A stretch of 64,000 bases of DNA, taken from assembly GCA_050084985.1 (NCBI GenBank), contig JBITNC010000002.1, positions 16,740,001 through 16,804,000 of the forward strand, in the 5' to 3' direction. Position numbers and translations under genes: made by a program. A model generated the notes under the pieces. The model was not told the DNA's origin. It saw only the letters and a program-made list of their open reading frames with translations, and ran no database searches. Source of the DNA: Nageia nagi (taxonomy: Eukaryota; Pinophyta). This document shows positions 12,105-22,989 of the stretch, piece after piece (position 1 is the stretch's first letter; each line of letters starts with the position of its first letter).

Positions 12105-13966
12105 TAGCACTAAGATTCAACCATCAACACAAAGTCCATAGTGAATATCCATTATAGATGGGATCAATTAAATAGACAAGTCATTCTCCATGCATATGAT
12201 GCAACTAGTGTTTATATGGGTATGACAGACTCTCTAAATATAGCAAATCATACTACCTAATGGCTTTATGCTAACACAAGGAGTTAGTGGAATAAAATTT
12301 CAATCAACACTCTTGATATTTTCTATAAAAATATATAAATACATTACAACATTAAATGGTTGAACAATTTGCTAAGAAACTTAGACAAAAAAGTAGCTCA
12401 ATATGAGTGGAAATATTTAGCCTAGAGAAGGTCTAATCAAATAAACCATGATTTTTATTCTTTTAAATATCTACTTTGACCAAATTTTGAAAGAAATATG
12501 GAGACAAATATAAGGTTAGACTAAAGATATTCCCATGATCCTTCATGATTAAATCTTGATTTCTTAGCAAAAGTTAATATTTGACTCAATAATGATTACA
12601 TAAGCCACTCTTACAATTGGCTATTGGACCATCATATTTTTTTCATACTTTCTTTCCTATGATGTTTGTTATTTATGAGAGTGCAGTTCTACTTATGTGC
12701 AAGATTGAACTACAATATCGTGTTATTTATTACCTTATTAATTTAAGTTTTTTTGCATGGCTTATATTGACCTATAGTTTTTATGTGTTGTTTTATATCC
12801 TAGAAATTAACATATTCCCGTAAATGGCTTCTATGGTTTCCTTTGTATGCATTATTTAATCAATTGCTTGTGATTTTCTATTTATTCATTACCATTATTA
12901 ATTTAAATAATATTATTCCTTTCATTATAGTATCTATATGTATAAATCTACATAAATATTTAGGTCCTTTAGGTCAATAGGCTACTAATAGGTCCTTAAG
13001 TATAGGTACCAAATGTCCCCATGACATACAAAAAATATGTACCGAAGATATTTCCAATTTGGGAACATCTGAGGGGATGCCCAAGAATACCTAGTATAAT
13101 AAGGGAAAAGCTCTTCCATTCTATATCATCTCAAATTCACGTATCCATCCACAAGATATTTAGGAAATGTCCATGGTCCTATGTTCCACAAGTACTTGAA
13201 TCCACCCTTCAAGATATCGATTCTTCAAACCCAACATTTTGGGTCCTTACAGATAGGTATCCATGTGATATACCAAAAGCATGTATTGAAAATGTTTCTA
13301 TTTTGGGTACATCTAAGGGGACACCCAATCATACATAGGATGATAGAGGATAGGCATTCCTATTCCATATCATCTTGGGTACACCTAGTTATCCTCAAGA
13401 TAGCCATGAAATGCCTTGGTGTCTCTTGACCATCTCAAGAATGGCCAAGCGTCCATCCAAAAATGGGAAGACCAATAAGTTAAAAATCAAAACAAAAATT
13501 AAAATGAATAAAAATACAGAATTTTATGAGGGAGTGGGATACCCCCTCCTTTGCACACCCTAACCATAAAACACAACACTAAAACCCTATAAATGAAAAA
13601 CAAGAATAAAATAAAAAGAGAACCTTTAAGTGAAACACACACTATAATTGTTATTTCCATTTGGAGGCTATATTTTGGAGAAATTGAAGCTTAGTTAAGA
13701 ATAAAATAAAAAGAGAACTTGAAATGAAACACAAATTGTAATTATTATTTGTCATTTGAAGTTCTCAATTTGGAGATTGGAGTTTGGAGAACTTGGAGCT
13801 CAATTAAGCATAACTATTTTAAGATTTTGGATTGGAGAAAGGGGCAACAGTTATAGTTAGGAACAAGTTTGAGGTAGGATAAAATGGCAACAACTTTCTA
13901 ATTTCTATAATGTTTACTTTCGAGTTTATTGATAATGGTCTTGTCAATAACATTTCCCTATGAAGA
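12105..13966. repeat. Dispersed repeat X, copy 1 (uninterrupted)
   Basis: About 1.86 kb align by eye, almost end to end, with 38381-41536. Both copies begin at AGCACTAAGATxCAACCATC and end at CATTTCCCTATGAAGA. Inside is a tandem duplication of about 240 bp (roughly 12992-13229 and 13230-13460, each with CCATG/CCATGTGA.ATACCAAAA and ACATCTrAGGGGA). A second duplication of about 115 bp lies near 13600-13805 and repeats AATAAAATAAAAAGAGAAC. It holds no convincing gene. The hydrophobic frame at 12617-12823 is matched in copy 2, but only as general DNA similarity. This copy also shows the empty site for the solo LTR found in copy 2. Its end abuts copia A copy 1. Confidence 0.85.
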
Positions 13967-16215
13967 AACATTAAAAATTTTTTTTAATACCATGATATTT
14001 GCAAAATTTAGTGAAGCCTTTTAAGGTAAGTTCACCTTCATTATCAATTATGAGAATTTTGATCACCTTATTGCTTTCATTCTTAGCTTTTGCTTTGAAT
14101 TCTTTGAATGCATCAAAAGCTTGAGACTTGTACATGAGAAAATAGATACAAATATGCCTTGAGAAATCATCAATGAATATGATGAAATACTTTGTACCAC
14201 CAAGAGATGTGATCTCCATTAGGTGACACAAATTAGAGTGTACCAACTTTAAGTTTGATTTAGCTCTCCAAGCTTTATCCTTCTCAAACTTGTCTCTATG
14301 TTTCTTTCCCATGATGCAAGCTTCACATCTATATAATACTTCAAATCATGCATAATATTCAACCTATTCATATCTATATAATACTTCAAATGAACTACGT
14401 ACCCATGTTATACTTGGTCTTTTGATGATCCTTCAAAAATAAAAGCTTAGTTCGAACTCACAGAGGTCATATCATGTATCAAACTTAGGACTTAGGAAAA
14501 AAAATAACTGAACTCAATAAAGAACATTGAAAACATAAGTTTTTTCAACTGAATCTTACTTATTATTATTATTAATGTCTTCTAGAAGCCTACTTACTCA
14601 ACATAAATATTATACAATATACACAATTACAAATAAGAAATGGTGAATAGGAAAAGGCATATGTTTGTATTCATTAAAATGTTAATACTTCACAATACAA
14701 AATGTGCCTATGATAGTAGCAAAATACAAAATCACATAATTTATAATGGTTGTAAACTTTAATTTTTTATTTTACTTTTCCATTTTATCCTAATATATAA
14801 ACTATAAGTGCCCTTTGTTCTTGAGATATGGAACTAGATCCAATTGCCTCTTCTTGTGCCTTTCGATCTTCATGCCCCTTTGTTGTTGACTCCTTTACTA
14901 GATTTTCAAGATCCTCAAAAAGAACATTTGTTCTAATGGAGAGAAATTGTGTTTTTTAGCTGTAAAATTCCTCTTACTCTCTCTCCCTTCTCTTAGTAGT
15001 TACAAAGTGGAAAATGACAAATAGGAGGGGTTATTTCATTTTTATGTTACTTTTTTCAAATTTTGATTTGCTAAAGTTGGTGAATCCTGATGTTAGGTCT
15101 CACCAAACTCACCCAAACTTAGAACTCAACCAAACTTGGAAATTCCATCAAGTCTTAGTGGAATTGACATGCTAAAGTCTACTCAATACTCGAACTTATG
15201 AGTTTGGATAATTCTTGATGATTTTGACTACATTGAAAAGTTTATATAGGTCAGACTCATGGCCTACATCAATTAAATTATTTTGACTATATTCTATATT
15301 GTACATTTACCTTTTCTAAAACATATTTTTGATGTTTTACTAACCCATCCAACTAATTGAAATCATTTTTTCTTTATTCCAAGTAAATATTAAATATTAT
15401 TCATGATTAAGCATTTTTATGGAATCTTTTGCAACACCTTTCACTTGCAATGTTGAATTATTATTAAAGGTGAAATTTCTTCCTTCCATCACTTGGATGT
15501 CATTAAGCTAGTCTTCTTTTCTCATCATGTACATTATAGTACCAAATTCGATGTACCACACTTGGTCATTATCATTATGCTTTAATTGGTATGCAATAAT
15601 GAATATATGGCCATCCTATTTGGATGCGTAATGGTCACCTTGTTGCTTCTAGTTATCAACTTTGCCTCTTTCCAATCCTTTGATATATAGCCTATCTTGC
15701 CACAACAAAAATAAGTGACAACATTTTGATTTTGAGGTTTTTTTTTATTGCAAAGTTCCAAAACCTTTTTCACAAAACATTTCTTTTGCTTGAACTTCTT
15801 AAACTATGTTGTATAATATCTAGAAGAATATTTAACTTCATCGTTCAAGAGAAGTTGTTCATGTTGCAACAAAATTCCTTCAATTCATTGAATGTGAGGG
15901 TATCACCTTTTCCACTATGCATAAGACCTATGATTAAACTTTAATAATCTTTTCTCAAAATGTTGAAGATGGTTGAAACTAGCTCTTTGTTAATGATTAT
16001 TTCACCAAGTGACTTCAACTAGTTTATGATTCCCTTGATGGATTGCATGTGTTCTACTATTGTACTGCTTAGATTCAAACTATAAAGTTATTTTAGTCTG
16101 AGAATACATGCTTCATTTTTGTGCTTATACAAAACCAAGATGGAATCCCGTGCTTTCTTGAAAGCAGTGGCATTTACCAAATTTTCACTAATGTCAATTG
16201 ATTGATAAATTAATT
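13967..16215 (-). pseudogene. Copia A, copy 1: truncated Ty1-copia (gag to integrase)
   Basis: Minus-strand copia remnant. The integrase is best at 13971-14312: FIIFIDDFSRHICIYFL, FKAKAKNESNKVIK and IDNEGELTLKGFTKFCKYHG contain the first two catalytic-region aspartates. A zinc-knuckle trace (TYFCCGKIGYISKDW) lies near 15660-15720, a protease trace near 15400-15600, and gag near 15780-16215. Integrase C-terminus, RT and RNase H are missing, because the frame ends directly at repeat X. A block of about 0.85 kb (14437-15300) with no copia coding character separates the pre-integrase from the protease. The same block is present at the same place in copia A copy 2 (46526-49636). Confidence 0.8.
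14437..15300. mobile_element. Non-coding block inserted in copia A (copy 1)
   Basis: This block interrupts copia A between its protease and pre-integrase regions. It is alignable by eye with 47165-48060, which interrupts copia A copy 2 at the same place. Copy 2 preserves GC-richer motifs of the type CGAACTCGGCTCGAACTT and GACTTGGCGAGTCCATCGAG. Those motifs look like decayed inverted or direct repeats of a non-autonomous DNA element. No terminal inverted repeats or target-site duplication could be fixed. Confidence 0.45.
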
Positions 16216-16820
16216 AAGCCATAATTAACACATCGAATATCCATGGACTAGGCCACTATAGTGGTGTGGTTAAGCATTCATTTGAGTGTCACTAGTATTG
16301 GAGTAGGATGAGTAAGATAATATAGATTGAATGGTAATTGGTCATTCCCATTGGGTTGTTCTCTAGGATCCCATGCCTAGAACTATGATTAAGCCATAAG
16401 GCCAATGTACCTCATGGTAACCAAGGAAGGTGTTGTATAGAAACATTCTTCCATCAGCTTTTCTAATGGAATAATATTTCCAAATTATGTCTTTTTTAAG
16501 TAATTATTAGTTGATAATTTTAAGCTATTTCTTTATAGTTTAAGGTTGTGATGAATAGTTGCCTCCTTATATCCTTTAACGATGGTTTATATGACCATTG
16601 CAGGCACTTATTAACCGCCACTATAGGGAGTCAAATTTTAGTGATGGGCTCATAGGTGATGAAAAAATAACTACATATAAAGGGATTTAGGGGCTATTAT
16701 AAACTACCATCAAAGTTTAGTTTTGGTCTAGTGTATTTACAATATCAGAATATATAAAATAAGATAGAAGAGTAGAAAAAAAATTCCTTGACTCTTTACA
16801 AGATTCAGTTAGCCTTAGAT
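16216..16820. other. No gene seen
   Basis: This starts where copia A copy 1 stops aligning with its partner at 46.5-49 kb. No coding or structural signal was recognised. Confidence 0.5.
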
Positions 16821-17520
16821 AAGAGCCTATTTATAGAAATAGTTTATTACAAGATAGGTGAAGATGCATGGAATGCCTTAAAGGAGAGTTACCAAGGGTG
16901 TGACCAAGCCAAGGAGGTCAAATTGTAAACTCTAAGGAGAGAGATTATGAATATAGAAATGTAAGAGGATAGGAATATTGGTGACATTATACGAGGGTTA
17001 AGACTTTTATCAATAAAATAATAACTCTTGAAGAGAAAATACAAAAGGAAGTCATTATTGAAAAGGTTTTGAGAACTCTCATCCTAAGGTAGAGTCATGT
17101 GACCATTATCATTGACGAGAGTAAGGACTTATCCACTCTGGATTTTGATAATTTAATTGGGTTTCTTACACCTCATGAGGAGATATAAAAAGTAACTATT
17201 AGTAGTGTTGATCAAAAGGTATTTTCTTTCAAAGTCATAACTTAAATAAGGTGATAAAGTAAGTTCTAATGGTCACATATAAGCATATCGCTAATAAAGA
17301 TATTAAACTAATAATTCTTCAAGAAGAAGAGGAGGTGAAAGAGGTAGAGAAACTTATATAGGAAGAGGTAAAGTTTATAAAAGGAATACCCAATGCTATC
17401 ATTTAGTAGGTATGCATATTTTAAAATGGAATGTAAGTTAAAGGTTATTAATAAATGGAATAAAGCTAACAATGAGAATGAGGCTTCTACTAGCAACTTA
17501 TTCTTATCATATAATAAAGA
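16820..17520 (+). pseudogene. Ty1-copia gag remnant (plus strand)
   Basis: Plus-strand translation gives the C-terminal part of a copia gag/UBN2 domain. ITLEEKIQKEVIIEKVLRTL lies near 17020-17085, then SHVTIIIDESKDLSTLDFDN and LIGFLTPHEE near 17090-17190. A decayed zinc-knuckle region follows near 17390-17440. Several stops and frameshifts are present, and no protease or RT follows. It is on the opposite strand to copia A, so it is a separate element fragment. Confidence 0.65.
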
Positions 17521-17589
17521 AGATAAAAATATTCAAGAGACTTGAATTATTTATTTACAATGTTTTATTTTTTTTATCCTAGTTTCAAA

Positions 17590-18800
17590 GCCTTCCATAT
17601 TTACACTTATTTTCTAGACTATAGAAGGTTTTTTAATATTTAAGTATTTATATGAGGAACTATCTCTAAGCATTGGTTATTAAAGAGGATTGTAGGGTTT
17701 TCTACCTTTTTTTAATTTAATGATCATCTACATTAACTATTAATATAGATACATTGTAACATATTTGAAGGATATTTAATTATTTTAAAAGATCATCATA
17801 CTATTTAGCTAACAAAATCATATCATTTCCATAAAGGAGAAGAACAATAACAAGGTTATTTCTAGTTGGTTTATATAAATATCAAAAAGAGTTGGGGAAA
17901 TTCGAAAACCTTGTTTAACTCTAATATTTCAACTAATTTCCTTGAACCATCATTGATTAGCTTTAGGGTTGGCAATAAATTGTTCATGAAGTCTATAAAT
18001 AACAAATCTTAGTTCAAAAGGTAAATATAAATTAGCCATATACTTTAAGTGTTTATCCATAGGGACAGTATCAAATACTTTTTTAAAATCTACAAAGCAA
18101 GCGAATAAATCTTCTTGATCATTTCAATAGTTTTCAACAATAACTTGAAAGTGAAAAGGTTATCAATTGTTGAATGTTTGATCCTAAAATCGACTTGTCC
18201 TTTAGCGCTTAGATTATTTTCACCAAGCCAAATATTAATTTTATTTTCTATAATACTACCATAAAGTTTGGCAAAAAGAGGAAATATTATGCCGAGAGGT
18301 GTAACTACAATTGCAACATGGAGGAGTGGGAGAGCTAATGTCGCATGTGTGTCCATCAACAATATGTCAAGTTATATTTAAAAAATAATTTGAACAAAAA
18401 ATAATCTACTAATAAAAAATATATATAAAAAAATAGTTGGCTAATAAAAATTATATCTACATAACTATATAAATAAAAAATAAATTTGTTTACTCACACA
18501 AAATAGAAATAATTCCCATAAAAATAATTCTCACATTAGATAATTCGAATAGAAATTTACAAATAATTCAATAGGCTCGAGAATGATATCTCTCGATATT
18601 TTTGATACATAAGGGTTATATCAAATCTAGTCATAATAGTCCTATAATTTAAAGGGTTACTTTTGTCTCCAATTTTATAAATAGGAACAATTGAACTAAG
18701 AGTCCATTGCTTAAGAAATTCTTTATTGAGAAAAATGTTGAGAAGGATTCAAATATGAAGAGCAATGATAAAGCTATCAATCTTCAAAAACATTGCTTGA
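17590..18800 (-). pseudogene. LINE (non-LTR) reverse transcriptase remnant
   Basis: Read on the minus strand, the order is that of a LINE RT. VPIYKIGDKSNPLNYRTIM lies near 18695-18640, LFAKLYGSIIENKINIWLGE near 18280-18220, and GQVDFRIKHSTIDNLFTFKL near 18200-18140. The motif A region DFKKVFDTVP is near 18095-18065, a motif B region (VKQGFRISPTLFDIYI) near 17920-17870, and a motif C region LLLYGNDMILLAK near 17860-17815. The catalytic YADD-type motif is altered to YGND. About 240 bp of very AT-rich DNA (18365-18610) splits the frame between the first two segments. Stops and frameshifts make it non-functional. The longest open piece is 18090-18362. Confidence 0.75.
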
Positions 18801-18907
18801 TAATCTTAGATGTTTTTATCACCTTAACTTTTTTACTTGATAACCTTTTAATTCCATATGTAAAATCATTTATTTTTAATCTAGAATCTGATCGTACTTT
18901 CAATTCT

Positions 18908-19248
18908 AATGTAAAATCAATAATTTCTCATTTTTTATACTATCAAGCCATTTTGAGATGAAGCTAGTTCAAATGTCGTGCAACCAAAAGTTTGTACACC
19001 ACAATTTCTATGGAATACTTACAATAATCCATCCTAATTTAATTTATTTGATCAGTATTAACTATTAAGCAATAAAACAAGCTAATTGTACACCACAAGC
19101 AATTCATTCTTTTTATGTTCAAGCCACTAACAAAGAAGATAATCATTTCAACTACGTCAGTCAAGTGAGAAACTCAAAGGAGACAAATGGACCAAACATG
19201 TTGTTGATTTTGACAATGTTTTCGAGTTACCTACTGAGTCCCTCTTCA
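18908..19248 (+). repeat. Large inverted repeat, left arm
   Basis: This arm is the reverse complement of 19751-20162. Over the inner 245 bp or so I counted only about nine mismatches and one 3-bp gap by eye. It starts near TAATTTCTCATTTTTTATAC and ends at GAGTCCCTCTTCA. It lacks about 77 bp that are present in the right arm at roughly 19996-20072. No transposase-like frame is visible. The arms and their spacer of about 500 bp could fold into a long hairpin. Confidence 0.9.
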
Positions 19249-19750
19249 TTCAAAGGTAAAACACGTTAATGGAAAAAGCACAAAACAATTCTCATGAGTA
19301 TATGTGACAAACAAACTATTGAATTGCTTTGAGTATCTCAATTGTTTTCTTAGGGTTTGCATGTTCTCTTGCCTTTTCAACCTTTATATCGTGAATTTGT
19401 CTGAAAAATTTTGCAGGACTAGCAATTGGTTTGCATTTATTGTAGTTTATCTAGTTCCTTCTGCCTTGGGGAATTTTTTTTTATTTATAACGGTTGTACA
19501 ACAAGCAATTGCAGAAAGTTTTGTTGCTAGCATTGTTGGCAATGAATATGGTTAAAAAAAATTTCCAAAGGTAATAATTCTCGCAAAAGCTCATTGATGT
19601 TCTTTTCCATTAAAGAAGTTTGAAAATGCTTGTAAGTGGCTTGAGAATTATAAATTCCTAGAATATTTTGTTAGCATAATCCCCAACAATATGATGCTTT
19701 ATAGTTCAATTTAGCATGCTTGGCAATCGCATAACATCAATCAACACGTT
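19249..19750 (+). other. Spacer of the large inverted repeat
   Basis: About 500 bp lie between the arms. An 83-codon open frame at 19304-19555 is hydrophobic and Cys/Phe-rich, without a recognised motif. It is not called as a gene. Confidence 0.5.
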
Positions 19751-20162
19751 TGAAGAGGGACTCAGTAGGTAACTTGAAGACATTGTCAAAATCAACATGT
19801 TTGGTCCATTTGTCTCCTTTGAGTTTCTCACTTGACTGATGTAGTTGAAATGATTATCTTCTTTGTTAGTAGCTTGAACATAAAAAGAATGGATTGCTTG
19901 TGGTGTACAATTAGCTTGTTCTATTGCTTAATAGTTAATATTGATCAAATAAATTAAATTAAGATGGATTATTGTAAGTATTCTATAGAAATGTGTTTCA
20001 ATGGTAATGATATTTTTGTCTCCATGGTATATGTTATAGTTTTGCCACATGAATGGCTATCTCAAATGACATCACAAACTTTTGGTTGCACCACATCTGA
20101 ACTAGCTTCATCTCAAAATGGCTTTGATAGCATAAAAAATGAGAAATTGTTGATTGACATAA
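19751..20162 (-). repeat. Large inverted repeat, right arm
   Basis: This is the partner of 18908-19248. It starts at TGAAGAGGGACTCAGTAGG and ends near GAGAAATTGTTGATTGACAT. It ends about 260 bp upstream of the TATA-like element of the RLP gene at 20470. Hairpin transcripts from such repeats can feed small-RNA pathways, and foldback or MITE elements also have this shape. The sequence does not decide between them. Confidence 0.9.
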
Positions 20163-20469
20163 AATCTCCCTAATGTTGACTAGGAGCGAATGTAATCCGC
20201 AAAAATCAGGATGGTCTAATGTTGCGTGTGATCGAGGAAACTCATTTCACGAGTGGATTTGAAAACCATTTCAAAAAGACCAATGAAATTCTCGAAATGT
20301 GCATGGAATTTTACTCTCGCACTCCGACTTCTGCATTCACAAATGGATAACATTCGATTCGACCAAAGTTTCCACCCAGTCAGTCTGCACTCGAATTTTA
20401 TTTTATTTTGTCAACGTGTACTATAATAAATAATACTGGCATTGGGCTTCGCTATGATCATCTTCCTCA
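20163..20469 (+). promoter_or_regulatory. Putative promoter of the RLP gene
   Basis: A TATA-like element TATAATAAAT lies at 20422-20431, 39 bp before the first ATG at 20470. A TTGACT W-box-type motif (WRKY target in defence genes) sits at 20176-20181. The position fits a core promoter with a short leader. There is no transcript evidence, and both motifs are short enough to occur by chance in AT-rich DNA. Confidence 0.4.
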
Positions 20470-22989
20470 ATGCCCCTTCTTCATTTCTTCCTCCCAATCC
20501 CAATGGCCACCGTTTCAAATCCCCTCCTCAATATCATTGCAGGATTGTGTTTTCTTGTTTTGGTTCCCAACCCATTTCTCTGCGTGACCCTGGCATATCA
20601 TCCTCACGAATCTGAAGCCCTTCTCTCCCTCAAAGCTGCCATCAACAATTCCCACCATGCGATCATGAGATCGTGGGTGAACGGACCAGACTGTTGCAAG
20701 TGGGATGGTATACTCTGCGATAATCACACCAGCAGTGTGGTTGAGGTTCGTGTGAGTGGAGGTTTCACAGTGGCGTCTTATTTGAATCAGGAGACCATGC
20801 AGGGAGTTGTCATCCCTGATAGCTTGTGCCGCCTTCGTTTTCTCAACTTCTTGGACTTAAGTGAAAATCGATTATCAGGTTCGATACCCCTTTGCTTGGG
20901 AAATCTTTCTAATCTTCAGCATTTGGATTTAGATGGAAATGAGTTGAGTGGGAAAATTGCCCCTGCCATTTGTATGCTTCACAATCTTAGCGTTCTTTAT
21001 CTCACCCTTAACAAACTGAATGGCAGCATACCGTCCTGCCTAGGTAATCTTTCTCACTTAACAGAACTTGTCCTTGATTTTAATCAGTTTAGTGGAACCA
21101 TACCATCTTCATTAGGGAGCCTGCCTTCTCTGCGTTACCTTTCTCTTCGGGGCAATGAACTGAGCGGTAAGGTTCCAGACATTTTAGGCAACCTTTCTCT
21201 ACTTTCCATTTTAGATCTTTCCTCAAACCAACTGAGTGGGACACTTCCTTTTTCATTTGCTGGGCTCCACTCTCTTACTACCCTGTATGCCGACACTAAC
21301 GCATTTAATGAGACTATTTCTTCCTCGGCATTGCCATCCTCTTTGGAAGTTCTTTCGCTCTCCTTCAACCACAACCAGACAATCTCAGAAACTTTCTTTC
21401 GTAACAGCACCAAATTACAGGACTTGTATCTATCCAATTGTGTGCTAAACCTGAGCACAACGTGGACTCCCCCCTTTCAGTTGTACAGCTTACATTTGGT
21501 GTCATGTAATATTGAAGATGAAATTCCACTCTGGATTTCATCCCAGCTCTTACTTGAGGATTTAACATTAGCTCAAAACAATCTTGTTGGAGAGATTCCT
21601 ACCTGGTTATGGGACAATGGCAGCACCTTGAGAAACATAAATCTCACAGCAAATCATCTACAAGGTGGTCTTGTTGCTAATAGTGAAACGTGGATGCAGA
21701 TCCTATCTTTGGACTTGTCGAGCAATGCGTTGGGTGGACACTTGCCATCAATGTGGTCTTATAACATAACAACATTGTTGCTCAATGATAATCTGTTTAC
21801 AGGCACTATTCCTCCAAGTTTGGGCGGTTTGTCTCAACTTTCAATATTAGATATTGCAAACAACAATTTAAGTGGAATCATCCCTTCGAGTTTGGCCAAT
21901 TGCTCCGGGCTTCAAATTTTACATCTGGGAAACAATAGTTTGAAGGGAAGGATACCCGAAGGGCTTGGCAAGCTAAGCGAACTCCATTCATTTGTGGTTC
22001 GCGATAATAATTTGAAGGGATCATTCCCTCACTCTTTCACCAACTGTACAAATTTGCAAGTTTTAGATATTGGGGACAATTCATTCAATGGCCACATTCC
22101 AAAGACAATTGCAAATCTTTCATTACTGAAAGTCCTAGTGATGCAGGGGAATGATTTTGAAGGCAATATTCCAACAGAAATTGGACAACTTACGAACCTC
22201 CAGATCTTGCAGCTTTCTTCCAATCATATATCAGGTGCTATACCCCACACCATTGTATCTTTGCAAGCAATGGCTATAGCTAAAGAAGATGGTTTTAAGC
22301 TGTCCCATACAAGTTCATCCATCATGCGTGGTGCGTTTTATATGCAGATGTATTATGATGATATGTATTTAACTGCTAAAAGCAGATATGAGCATTACCC
22401 ATATATACTTTCCACTTTCAGATTGATAGATCTCTCCAACAATAAATTGAATGGAACAGTTCCTTCAGATTTGGGAAAACTAAAAGGGTTAAGGTCTCTG
22501 AATCTATCGAGGAATAATCTACATGGGACTATTCCCAGGAGTTTGGGAGAATTACATGAGCTAGATTCATTAGATCTTTCTATGAACCGGTTCTACGGAG
22601 CAATTCCTTGGGAGCTTGAATCTCTCAGCTACTTGGGCACATTAAATTTGTCCAACAACAATCTTTCGGGGATTATACCCCAAGGGGGAAAGCTGGAAAC
22701 ATTTCCCAAGTCATCATTCTTGGGGAATCAAGACATAAGTGGATGTCCTCTTCCAAAGAACTGTTCCTGGCCAGAATTTACTTCTCAACATCCTACTCCA
22801 TATAACAACAATAGAAACAAGACCACTAAAATTCCATGGTATGAGATTGCAATAGGACTGTCGTGTGGAGCAAGCTTTGGGGGCACAATATCATTGATTA
22901 TTTTATCAAGGTGGAGGAGAAGATACTTTGAAAATGTTGATAGGTTTTTGAAGCATTTGTTTCCTTGGCTGGAGAATTTGACAGTCTGA
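20470..22989 (+). CDS. LRR receptor-like protein (RLP), intact
   Basis: This encodes 839 residues in one uninterrupted exon. It is predicted to be a plasma-membrane receptor with extracellular LRRs and no kinase. Plant RLPs usually signal through partner kinases such as SOBIR1 and BAK1 in defence or development. A hydrophobic signal peptide lies at about residues 18-40. Met12 (20503, G at +4) may be the true start. The LRR N-cap at about 46-85 has C75-C76-x-W78 and C83. LRRs of the plant type (LxxLxLxxNxLxGxIP) run from about 110 to 596. A non-LRR island spans about 597-650, and four more LRRs lie at 651-746. A C-cap pair is at C759/C765. The membrane segment at 790-812 has GxxxGxxxG spacing (G796, G800, G804), followed by a basic 27-residue tail. 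The juxtamembrane stretch is Asn/Lys-rich, whereas many RLPs are acidic there. The base composition is visibly richer in GC than its surroundings. The ligand is unknown. Confidence 0.95.
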   Translation: MPLLHFFLPIPMATVSNPLLNIIAGLCFLVLVPNPFLCVTLAYHPHESEALLSLKAAINNSHHAIMRSWVNGPDCCKWDGILCDNHTSSVVEVRVSGGFTVASYLNQETMQGVVIPDSLCRLRFLNFLDLSENRLSGSIPLCLGNLSNLQHLDLDGNELSGKIAPAICMLHNLSVLYLTLNKLNGSIPSCLGNLSHLTELVLDFNQFSGTIPSSLGSLPSLRYLSLRGNELSGKVPDILGNLSLLSILDLSSNQLSGTLPFSFAGLHSLTTLYADTNAFNETISSSALPSSLEVLSLSFNHNQTISETFFRNSTKLQDLYLSNCVLNLSTTWTPPFQLYSLHLVSCNIEDEIPLWISSQLLLEDLTLAQNNLVGEIPTWLWDNGSTLRNINLTANHLQGGLVANSETWMQILSLDLSSNALGGHLPSMWSYNITTLLLNDNLFTGTIPPSLGGLSQLSILDIANNNLSGIIPSSLANCSGLQILHLGNNSLKGRIPEGLGKLSELHSFVVRDNNLKGSFPHSFTNCTNLQVLDIGDNSFNGHIPKTIANLSLLKVLVMQGNDFEGNIPTEIGQLTNLQILQLSSNHISGAIPHTIVSLQAMAIAKEDGFKLSHTSSSIMRGAFYMQMYYDDMYLTAKSRYEHYPYILSTFRLIDLSNNKLNGTVPSDLGKLKGLRSLNLSRNNLHGTIPRSLGELHELDSLDLSMNRFYGAIPWELESLSYLGTLNLSNNNLSGIIPQGGKLETFPKSSFLGNQDISGCPLPKNCSWPEFTSQHPTPYNNNRNKTTKIPWYEIAIGLSCGASFGGTISLIILSRWRRRYFENVDRFLKHLFPWLENLTV

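Noticed and set aside
12617-12823. Hydrophobic open frame present in both copies of repeat X (also 38900-39142)
   Set aside because: Conservation extends equally through the non-coding parts of X, the start regions differ, and no family is recognised. It is treated as repeat DNA similarity, not a gene.
21135-21568. Minus-strand frames inside the RLP gene
   Set aside because: They overlap the intact LRR coding frame and lack motifs, so they are shadows.
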